A program made the translations under genes and the position numbers. Positions 1 to 5,750 of a DNA stretch of 7,257 nucleotides are shown here, piece after piece (position 1 is the stretch's first letter; each line of letters starts with the position of its first letter). The notes beneath the pieces are model-generated. The model was not told the DNA's origin. It searched no databases and was given only the letters and a program-made list of their open reading frames with translations. The stretch lies in the NCBI GenBank assembly GCA_003153585.1, contig PLZZ01000121.1, positions 202 through 7,458 on the forward strand. Direction: 5' to 3'. The DNA is from Acidobacteriota bacterium. GTDB lineage: Bacteria; Acidobacteriota; Terriglobia; Acidiferrales; UBA7541.

Positions 1-252
1 TTTAAGAAGCCGCCCGCCGACGAAACCCACATCGAGGACGTCAAACAGCTTAACGGCCAGTGGCTCATCGCCGGAACTTCCGGCGTCATCCTCATTATCG
101 TCGGCACCGGCCAGACCATGAAGCAGGCCAAGGCGCAGGTGTACTCGCGCATCAAAAACGTTTTGATTCCCAACATGTACTACCGCACAGACATCGGAGA
201 CCGTTGGGAAGAAGACAGCGACCGCCTGCACAACTGGGGCTACCTCCGCTAG
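1..252 (+). CDS. purD: PurD-like phosphoribosylamine-glycine ligase, C-terminal fragment
   Basis: The reading frame is open from the first base to a TAG at 250-252, giving 83 residues of a protein whose start lies outside the window. The fragment runs through a strand-rich segment (GTSGVILIIVGTG), a helix (QTMKQAKAQVYSRI) and then YYRTDIGDR. This matches the end of GARS-type enzymes, where a hydrophobic 'VLxVTxxGxT' strand is followed by a helix and an 'RxDIG' motif (family knowledge). PurD joins phosphoribosylamine and glycine using ATP in purine synthesis. The catalytic ATP-grasp part is not visible. The tail after RTDIG is longer than in E. coli PurD and ends LHNWGYLR, so this may be a PurD paralogue rather than the housekeeping enzyme. 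It converges with the barrel gene on the other strand, 51 nt away. Confidence 0.6.
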   Translation, partial: FKKPPADETHIEDVKQLNGQWLIAGTSGVILIIVGTGQTMKQAKAQVYSRIKNVLIPNMYYRTDIGDRWEEDSDRLHNWGYLR

Positions 253-260
253 CAAGAACC

Positions 261-297
261 AAGCTTCCGTAGTGCCGGCCGGCGCAACCGGAGCTTT
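261..297. terminator. Hairpin between convergent genes, possible bidirectional terminator
   Basis: The 51-nt gap between two convergent stop codons holds an inverted repeat. AAGCT (261-265) pairs with AGCTT (292-296), and CCG (267-269) with CGG (289-291), with one bulged T. Inside is the perfect palindrome GCCGGCCGGC (274-283). A short TTTCCCC follows on the + strand, but there is no long T tract, so termination is plausible rather than clear. Confidence 0.4.
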
Positions 298-303
298 CCC
301 CAA

Positions 304-1008
304 CTAATTAAAATTATAGCCAAATTCCCACAGGAACTGGTGGTTGCCGTTGGTTACGCCGGCGTTTCCGATTTGATAGGCCGCGTAAAATGTGAGCTTG
401 GAACTGAGTTTTATGATCGCGCCGGGATTCACGTAGCCGGCGGAATTATTGCCGGTGTACCACTCGGCTGCTAGCGTGAAGCGTTTGTTGAGAATTTGTT
501 CGAAGGTGAACTGCCCGCCGGCGCGGTTGGCTTTGGCCACAACGTTGCGCGTAAAGTCGTACGCGCCCGCGGTGATGCGCGTGCCGTGCTTCCACTCCTT
601 GGCGAGCGTGGCGTAGGCATAATTCCCCGCGTTATAGGTCCGAAGGTATACGGGAAAAAACAGATCGTCTCCAACAAAAAAAGACCATCCTGACGTCTTG
701 GCTTTCCAAATCCGCCATTTCACTGTCGGAGAAATTTCGTATTGTTCCAAAGTGGGGGCGCTGAGCCCGTCGAAGTTCATCCCCACTTCGATTCCGTGCC
801 CGACGCCAACCACCACACGAGGAGTAAAGGTCGCGAAAAGATTCACTGGGCGGACCGTGCCGTCCAGTTCGCCGTACACTTCTCCGTTGTCCAGGATGTC
901 AGCGCTGGGGACGTCGAAAACGGTTTCTTGGGCATAGGCGCTGCGTAACGGAATGACGGTCACGAAAAGCAGCAGAAACTTAAAGGGGATGGGACGCAGC
1001 GGGCGCAA
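304..1008 (-). CDS. Secreted beta-barrel-like outer membrane protein, unknown function
   Basis: This encodes 234 residues. A basic N-terminus (MRPLRPIPFK) leads into a hydrophobic core (FLLLFVTVIPL) and a likely signal peptidase I site AYA|QE near residue 26. The mature part alternates aromatic and polar residues in strand-sized stretches (KWRIWKA, WSFFVGDDLFF, LTFYAAYQIG, FLWEFGYNF), typical of a small outer membrane barrel. The C-terminus reads EFGYNFN, so the usual terminal aromatic of a BAM beta-signal is one residue from the end. The start is TTG (1006-1008): a TGA lies three codons upstream in frame, no ATG occurs early in the frame, and the signal peptide begins here. No good Shine-Dalgarno precedes it. 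I do not recognise a named family; a porin- or channel-like protein is possible. It lies 121 nt after the response-regulator gene and may have its own promoter. Confidence 0.8.
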   Translation of the reverse strand: MRPLRPIPFKFLLLFVTVIPLRSAYAQETVFDVPSADILDNGEVYGELDGTVRPVNLFATFTPRVVVGVGHGIEVGMNFDGLSAPTLEQYEISPTVKWRIWKAKTSGWSFFVGDDLFFPVYLRTYNAGNYAYATLAKEWKHGTRITAGAYDFTRNVVAKANRAGGQFTFEQILNKRFTLAAEWYTGNNSAGYVNPGAIIKLSSKLTFYAAYQIGNAGVTNGNHQFLWEFGYNFN

Positions 1009-1050
1009 GGTGCATCAGGATAACTTACACATCCACTATGCCCCTACAGT

Positions 1051-1079
1051 TTTGCACAGCGAAATCCGCAGTTTGGCAA
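1051..1079 (-). promoter_or_regulatory. Possible sigma70-like promoter for the barrel gene
   Basis: On the - strand TTGCCA (1074-1079, five of six matches to the -35 consensus) and TGCAAA (1051-1056, a weak -10) are separated by 17 nt. A start about 7 nt beyond the -10 would leave a leader of roughly 36 nt before the TTG codon. This is pattern matching only, and the -10 is poor. Confidence 0.27.
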
Positions 1080-1106
1080 ACCTCGCCTGGGAATTCTCAC
1101 AGAGGG

Positions 1107-1141
1107 AAAGACCGGCAGCCGAGCTCGGCTTACCTGTCTTT
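1107..1141 (-). terminator. Hairpin overlapping the stop codon of the response-regulator gene
   Basis: A perfect 14-nt palindrome AGCCGAGCTCGGCT (1117-1130) is flanked by outer arms AAAGAC (1107-1112) and GTCTTT (1136-1141), giving a two-level stem that begins inside the last codons of the - strand gene. On the - strand it is followed by TTTCCCTCT, a weak U-rich tail. On the + strand it is followed by TTTTTT, but no + strand gene reads into it. It may attenuate readthrough into the barrel gene. Confidence 0.35.
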
Positions 1142-3127
1142 TTTCGTAAGTTCGCTGTGAACCAGACTTTCGACTAGCGGTTTCACGCCTTGCGAAAAGA
1201 GATCTTGAAGTTGAGGCCGAAGCTTTTCCAGGACTTTCTGCACCAGCGCATCCACCGCTTCCGCACTAGGTTCACTCGGCGTGGTGTCCACTTGTACCCG
1301 AGGCGGCATAAGGAAAGCGATCCCGGAAAGGGCTTCCCGATTCGGCGGCGGCAGGGTCGGAATGCGTTCGCTGAATTCTTCCACCGCAGGCTCTGGTACT
1401 GCTGGTTCAAACACGGAAGGATCTAAATGCTCCAAATCCGAATCGGATTGCGCCTTTTGCGCTTCCTCGGGAGCCGGAAGAAAATGCTGCGTTGGAGAAG
1501 ACTCTTCCTGGCGCGGCGAATAGTCCGAAGGTGTGCTGTGATCCTCATCAACTAAGAGAGGTTCCGGGGCGGTACGGTCCGAGCCGTGTTCATCTCCGCG
1601 TTCGGAGTCTGCCGGCGCGACCATAAGCTTATTGTCGAAATCCGAAGGGCTGCTGGCCGCAGTTGCAGGTGCGTGCTCTTCGGCTCGATTATCTGCTTCT
1701 CGCGACTCGGACGGGAAGTGATAGGAGGGTTTAGCTGGTTCAGGAGCATCGGCAAAAAACCGATCTTCCGAATCCCAGTCAGAGCCGAACCGGGAACCGT
1801 GTCCGTTTGCTGATTCGTCTTCTGATGTTTCTTCGCCGTGCCCAGCCGGCTCGGCGATACCGCTGTGATTGCCGGATGAAGCTTCCGAACGGTTTTCGTC
1901 TTCCTTGGCCTTGGGTTCTGCATGTGAAGCGGCCGGTTCCGCCGAAGGTGCACTCAGGTTCGACATCCATCCGCCGTTGGGATACTCGGACGGAGGCGGC
2001 GCCATCATATCCATCCAATCATTAGCTCTCGCAGCGATGCTCGGACTCTGTTCTACCTTTTCAGCCGGTTTTGCCTCGTCCCGCGCTTCCTCTCTGACTA
2101 CGGCAGGTGGCGCCACTTGGTCAGGAGTTGGATCCGGCAGCCACATCGCGTGAGAGGTGTGCGGCGCGTCTTGGACTTCGGATTCCGTGCCTATAGTTCC
2201 TTCAGATAGTTCATCCGCGGCGTGACCCTGCATCTCGGCCGGCTCATTCGCAAGTTCCGTGACCGGGAGCGCTTCGCCGTCCGATACTTCTTGTTCGTCG
2301 GATAGTCGCGAGCCTGGGATATGCCGCGGTGGAACATCCTTCTCGGAAGGAAAAGCATTTGACTCGACGTCGTTGCCGAAAGGATCGTGCGCATCCTGCG
2401 CGACGTTTTCCGGCACCTCGAAATCCGCAGCATTGCGGCGCCAGTCGCTTACAGTTGCGACGTTATTGAATTCATCTTCCTCTTCAACATCAGCTTTTGC
2501 GACGGGCTCTTTCGCAGCCTTCGAAGCTTTCGATTTTCGCGTATGCTTTTCTTCTTCCTCATCTTCGTCGTCATCGCCGGCAAGGGCGCGTACGCCTTTT
2601 CCAAATCCATAAATCTGAGCGGCTTCCTCGGGCGTCGGCTCCGGGAAGTCAGGCAGGGGCTTGGGTTCGCTGCGAAGAGGAACTTCCATCACTTCCGGCG
2701 GCGGTGGCGGCTCGGCGATGATTTCTCTCTGTTTTGCGAGTTCCGCGGCAATCCGGGGATTCTTTTCCAATACCGACATCACCATCGCAATCAGCGGATC
2801 CGGAGGAACGAAGGGTTTCTTCAGAACGCCGTCAGCGCCCACGCGCCGTGCTTCTTTTTCGTCTAGAGGATCGAAAGCGCCCACCAGCAGAATGACGGGG
2901 ATATGCGCGTATCGCGTATCTTTCTTGATGAACTCGCACACTTCGTAGCCATTGCGCACCGGCATGAAAACGTCCGCGAGCACAAGATCGGGGTTTACGT
3001 CGGGAAGGCGCCGGACGGCAGCTTCGCCGTTGCCCACAGCAACTACATCAACTCCGCGCTCTTCCAACGCCAGCACGACCATTTTCTGGATATTGGAATT
3101 GTCGTCTGCAACCAGAATTCTGGGCAC
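1130..3127 (-). CDS. Receiver-domain protein with long acidic disordered linker and PopZ-like C-terminus
   Basis: This encodes 665 residues from a GTG at 3127. That start places PRILVADDN at the very beginning of a receiver domain and has AGGGGA 5 nt upstream; an upstream TTG at 3214 would add 29 residues with no domain. The receiver spans about residues 2-122: acidic pair D8/D9, phosphoacceptor D52 in LADVFMP, and K104 in KKPF. The switch Thr/Ser is replaced by V82 (ILLVGAFDP). Residues about 140-620 are low complexity, rich in Pro, Glu, Asp, Ser and Ala, with an acidic run at 185-193 next to a Lys-rich stretch, and short Asp-aromatic motifs. Residues 622-665 are predicted amphipathic helices resembling the PopZ C-terminal oligomerisation region (LRPQL, then PLVESLVHSEL). 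There is no DNA-binding, kinase or GGDEF output domain. I infer a cytoplasmic scaffold or localisation factor; the precise role is unknown. Confidence 0.85.
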   Translation of the reverse strand: MPRILVADDNSNIQKMVVLALEERGVDVVAVGNGEAAVRRLPDVNPDLVLADVFMPVRNGYEVCEFIKKDTRYAHIPVILLVGAFDPLDEKEARRVGADGVLKKPFVPPDPLIAMVMSVLEKNPRIAAELAKQREIIAEPPPPPEVMEVPLRSEPKPLPDFPEPTPEEAAQIYGFGKGVRALAGDDDEDEEEEKHTRKSKASKAAKEPVAKADVEEEDEFNNVATVSDWRRNAADFEVPENVAQDAHDPFGNDVESNAFPSEKDVPPRHIPGSRLSDEQEVSDGEALPVTELANEPAEMQGHAADELSEGTIGTESEVQDAPHTSHAMWLPDPTPDQVAPPAVVREEARDEAKPAEKVEQSPSIAARANDWMDMMAPPPSEYPNGGWMSNLSAPSAEPAASHAEPKAKEDENRSEASSGNHSGIAEPAGHGEETSEDESANGHGSRFGSDWDSEDRFFADAPEPAKPSYHFPSESREADNRAEEHAPATAASSPSDFDNKLMVAPADSERGDEHGSDRTAPEPLLVDEDHSTPSDYSPRQEESSPTQHFLPAPEEAQKAQSDSDLEHLDPSVFEPAVPEPAVEEFSERIPTLPPPNREALSGIAFLMPPRVQVDTTPSEPSAEAVDALVQKVLEKLRPQLQDLFSQGVKPLVESLVHSELTKKDR

Positions 3128-3132
3128 TGTCT

Positions 3133-3138
3133 TCCCCT
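3133..3138 (-). promoter_or_regulatory. Shine-Dalgarno that selects the GTG start of the receiver-domain gene
   Basis: AGGGGA on the - strand lies 5 nt before GTG at 3125-3127. No comparable site precedes the longer in-frame TTG option at 3214, so the shorter protein is preferred. Confidence 0.65.
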
Positions 3139-3182
3139 GGAGGCGGGCCCAGACGGCGACACGCCCACCCCTTTCATCTTGT

Positions 3183-3211
3183 ATTGCAGCATCCCCAAAC
3201 GCGGGCGTCAA
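3183..3211 (-). promoter_or_regulatory. Possible sigma70-like promoter for the receiver-domain gene
   Basis: Within the 136-nt gap after bamD, the - strand carries TTGACG (3206-3211, five of six matches) and TGCAAT (3183-3188, four of six) separated by exactly 17 nt. Initiation near 3176 would give a leader of about 49 nt before the GTG start and would exclude the upstream TTG as a translation start. No other recognisable element was seen in this gap. Confidence 0.35.
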
Positions 3212-3263
3212 CAAACTCGAAGTACAGGCGTGCTAGAGTTGTTAGCAGGGAGTAAACAGGCAG

Positions 3264-4979
3264 TTACCAGGGAATGATCTTCTTAATGCCCTTCTTTTTC
3301 TTGCTGGTGGACTCTTGCTTGGGATCAGCGCTGTCCGCCGCTTTAGCCTGTGCGCCCTGGGCTTGGGCGGTTGCTGGGGCTCCTGTAGCAGGCGCGCTGC
3401 TGGCTGGCGGTGGCGCTGTGGAGGTGGATTCGGCAGCGCCCGTCCTGGATGAATCGGTGGCTGTTACTGGCGCGGCTGGAGGCGGTGGCATCGGGGGCCC
3501 GGAATTATCCGGCGCCGGCCTTGAGTCGGGAGTAGGAGCGAGAACCGGAACCGCGCTCGAAGGCGCTACAGCCGTGCCATTTGCAGCGGGAGTCGCCGCT
3601 GGTGTCTCGGAGGCAGTGCTCGCGTCGTTTGGAGAAGTTATGATCTGCAGCCCCATGCTGGTGCCGGAAGTTGCGGGAGCTCCGACCGGCTGAGTCGTTG
3701 CATCGACCGGAGCCGCTTCGTTGCCCGGATCGGTTACCGGCGCTTCCCCAGTTGTCCCCGTGACGGTGAAAGACGGACCTTTTGCCCCAGGCTTCAAAAC
3801 GTCCGTTGCCGAAATTACATCGTTCGGCGGATTCATTTGCGGCTGTCCCAGCCTCGCAGCCGTTGAAACGTCAGGGTTGCCCTTGATCATCCCCATGGGA
3901 CCTTTGATCAAGAGGCTCTGATGGTGCTGCTCCGCCCACAATTGGTCGTTCTTCATTCGCTGGAGTGCCTCAGGATCAGGCGACGGAATCGGCAAGCCCA
4001 TGGATGTGAGGCGCGCCCGGGCATCCACGCCCCGCTTGGACAAAGGGTAGTCCTGAAGAATACGGTCATAGCATTTCGCGGCGAGATCGCCCCAGTGATT
4101 TTTATCGTCTTCGTTCTTCGAGACTAGCTTCGCGCGCGAATAAACGCTGCCGAGCATCCACAGGGCTTCATCGGTCTGGCTATAGAGCGGATAACGGTCC
4201 GTCACTTCCACCAGCCGCGCGGTCGCCGCGCGGTAATCCGCCTTCAAATAATAGTAACGAGCGACTTTAAATTCGCCATCGCCCAGAACCTCTTGTACGT
4301 CGCGCAGATATTGCTCCGCCTTGGGCACCAGAGGGCTTTGCGGATACTTCAAGATGAATGCCTGGAATTCGTCTTCGGCGGCTTGCGCCTGCGTCGAGTC
4401 CCGGTCAGCCTTTTCCATCATGCGGTAATGCGCCATACCGACCTGCATTTGCGCGTAGGCGGCTTCGTCAAGGAACGGGAAAAACGTGATGAAATCTTTG
4501 TACTCGGAAATGGCTTGCGTCGTACTCGAAGTGCCGCCCTCTTTATAATACGAATCGGCGACCGAAAGTTTGGCCTTCGCTAGGTACTCGCTATCTGGAT
4601 AGGTGTTGATCAGGGTTTGCAAGGCCAGACGGCCTTCCGTGTAACGGGCAGCCTTCAGGTCAACCAGCGCGCGATCGTAAAGCACCTTGTCAGGCTCTGA
4701 CGAAGCGTCCGGAACCGGTTTCGCGTCTGGTTTTTTCTTAGCTTTTTTCGATGTGGCTTGGGACACCTTCTTGAGTGGAGCTGTTTTGGGCGTCTGTGCC
4801 GTCTGCGGTGCGCCTTGCGCTGCTGGAGCCGTAACGGGTGCGCCTTGTGAGGATGGCGCTGTTTGTGGCGCGCCCTGATCGGATTGTTGCGCACTCGCGC
4901 TCGGGCACACCTGCAGGAAGAGAGAAGTACCCAGTATCAGAATTACCAGATAACGTGTTCGCCTGAAGTTTGCTGCCAT
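3264..4979 (-). CDS. bamD: BamD-like outer membrane assembly TPR protein with extended Pro/Ala-rich tail
   Basis: This encodes 571 residues from ATG at 4979. That start has AAGGG 4 nt upstream and begins directly with a signal peptide (RRTRYLVILILGTSLFL, likely cut ASA|QQ after residue 30); an upstream TTG at 5012 would add only 11 residues. Residues about 97-325 contain TPR-like helical pairs with BamD hallmarks: ALxxLxxxYPDSEYLAKA, SYYKEG, the D192-R193-D194 motif, FILKYPQSPL and RYYYLKADYRAA. BamD binds BamA and helps insert barrel proteins into the outer membrane. E. coli BamD is about 245 residues; here a three-copy QGAPxTA repeat and Lys-rich segment precede the TPR core, and about 175 residues rich in Pro, Ala, Thr and Ser follow it, ending KKKKGIKKIIPW. 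Only a poor lipobox (LQVC) is visible, whereas classical BamD is a lipoprotein. A general TPR periplasmic protein is the alternative. Confidence 0.8.
   Translation of the reverse strand: MAANFRRTRYLVILILGTSLFLQVCPSASAQQSDQGAPQTAPSSQGAPVTAPAAQGAPQTAQTPKTAPLKKVSQATSKKAKKKPDAKPVPDASSEPDKVLYDRALVDLKAARYTEGRLALQTLINTYPDSEYLAKAKLSVADSYYKEGGTSSTTQAISEYKDFITFFPFLDEAAYAQMQVGMAHYRMMEKADRDSTQAQAAEDEFQAFILKYPQSPLVPKAEQYLRDVQEVLGDGEFKVARYYYLKADYRAATARLVEVTDRYPLYSQTDEALWMLGSVYSRAKLVSKNEDDKNHWGDLAAKCYDRILQDYPLSKRGVDARARLTSMGLPIPSPDPEALQRMKNDQLWAEQHHQSLLIKGPMGMIKGNPDVSTAARLGQPQMNPPNDVISATDVLKPGAKGPSFTVTGTTGEAPVTDPGNEAAPVDATTQPVGAPATSGTSMGLQIITSPNDASTASETPAATPAANGTAVAPSSAVPVLAPTPDSRPAPDNSGPPMPPPPAAPVTATDSSRTGAAESTSTAPPPASSAPATGAPATAQAQGAQAKAADSADPKQESTSKKKKGIKKIIPW
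4788..4877 (-). repeat. Three 30-nt tandem units encoding QGAPxTAxxx in BamD
   Basis: Residues 35-64 of the BamD-like protein are three ten-residue units, QGAPQTAPSS, QGAPVTAPAA and QGAPQTAQTP. They lie directly after the signal peptide and before a Lys-rich stretch. The DNA units have diverged, so the repeat is clearest at protein level. It probably forms a flexible spacer. Confidence 0.75.
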
Positions 4980-4983
4980 CACA

Positions 4984-4988
4984 CCCTT
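4984..4988 (-). promoter_or_regulatory. Shine-Dalgarno supporting the ATG start of bamD
   Basis: AAGGG on the - strand sits 4 nt before ATG at 4977-4979. The spacing is slightly short, but it supports this start over the TTG at 5010-5012, because the signal peptide then begins normally. Confidence 0.5.
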
Positions 4989-5028
4989 GGAATCAGTTCT
5001 CGCCCTAATCAACCTTTAGCTAACTTCC

Positions 5029-5715
5029 TCAAACCTTGTGGCTCAGAGCTTCGGTGGCCAGCTTATGCAGCTGCCGTGTAGCTCCTGCTGGATCGCTCGC
5101 GTGAAAAATCGATGACCCCGCAACAAACGTATTCGCCCCGGCCTGGGCAAGCTCGGCAACGTTTCCCAGATCGACGCCCCCATCCACTTCGATCCGGAAG
5201 CTGGCATTATAGCGCGTGCGCCACTGGTTCAGTTGCCGAATTTTCTCCAGCGCCCCACGAATGAATTTCTGGCCGCCAAATCCCGGGTTCACTGACATCA
5301 CCAGCACGGTATCCAGCTTGTCCAGGACGTCGCTCAGCATCAGCACGGGAGTAGCGGGATTAATTGCCGCACCCGCCTCCGCTCCGTGTTCGCGAATCAT
5401 CGACAGCGCGCGGTCCAGATGCACCGTAGCTTCCTGATGAACCAACACGCGAGTGGCGCCCGCCCGCACAAAATCCTCGATGTACTCTTCGGGGCGTTCG
5501 ATCATCAGATGCACATCGAGGGGCAAACGGGTTGCCTTGCGAAGTGACTCAACCACCGGGATGCCTATGGAAATATTGGGGACAAAATGGCCGTCCATGA
5601 CGTCCACGTGAATCACATCCGCGCCGGCTTGTTCTACCGTGTGAATTTCTTCACCCAGACGGGCAAAGTTAGAAGCCAGAATGGAAGGCGCGATCTCGAT
5701 GCGTGCGTAGCTCAT
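5029..5715 (-). CDS. rpe: Ribulose-phosphate 3-epimerase
   Basis: This encodes 228 residues, full length for the family, forming a TIM barrel. The enzyme interconverts D-ribulose 5-phosphate and D-xylulose 5-phosphate in the pentose phosphate pathway in the cytoplasm. Visible signatures are IAPSILASNFARLGEE at the N-terminus, HVDVMDGHFVPN with metal and catalytic residues H36 and D38, DVHLM with H69, the loop MSVNPGFGGQKF (140-151) and VDGGV with the second catalytic acid D178. The phosphate-binding GSS motif follows in FVAGSSIF. ATG at 5715 is chosen because the protein begins two residues before the usual conserved start. There is no clear Shine-Dalgarno, and the PASTA gene stop lies only 35 nt upstream, so it is probably cotranscribed. 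BamD starts 49 nt downstream. Confidence 0.97.
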   Translation of the reverse strand: MSYARIEIAPSILASNFARLGEEIHTVEQAGADVIHVDVMDGHFVPNISIGIPVVESLRKATRLPLDVHLMIERPEEYIEDFVRAGATRVLVHQEATVHLDRALSMIREHGAEAGAAINPATPVLMLSDVLDKLDTVLVMSVNPGFGGQKFIRGALEKIRQLNQWRTRYNASFRIEVDGGVDLGNVAELAQAGANTFVAGSSIFHASDPAGATRQLHKLATEALSHKV

Positions 5716-5750
5716 GCGATCATGCGGATTTTAACACAGCCCGGCCGCTG

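Noticed and set aside
982..1015. ATG at 1013-1015 as the start for the barrel gene
   Set aside because: It is out of frame with the signal peptide and reaches a stop after 11 codons; a frameshift is not needed because the TTG start works.
2387..2866. + strand open frame of about 159 codons opposite the receiver gene
   Set aside because: It opposes the acidic linker and receiver domain and has phenylalanine- and arginine-rich content expected from antisense of Glu/Lys/Ser codons.
3128..3214. N-terminal extension of the receiver protein from a TTG at 3214
   Set aside because: The extra 29 residues lie before the receiver fold, overlap a promoter-like sequence, and the GTG at 3127 has a good Shine-Dalgarno.
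3244..3277. Three imperfect 11-12 nt repeats (CAGGGA-like) at the end of bamD
   Set aside because: The copies are too divergent and short to separate from chance, and they overlap coding sequence and stop codon.
3274..3693. + strand open frame with a hydrophobic, signal-peptide-like start and Ala/Gly-rich body
   Set aside because: It is the complement of the Lys- and Pro/Ala-rich tail of BamD; antisense of such codons automatically gives hydrophobic Ala/Gly sequence.
4980..5012. N-terminal extension of BamD from a TTG at 5012
   Set aside because: It would put 11 extra charged and polar residues before a normal signal peptide, and the ATG at 4979 has a ribosome site.
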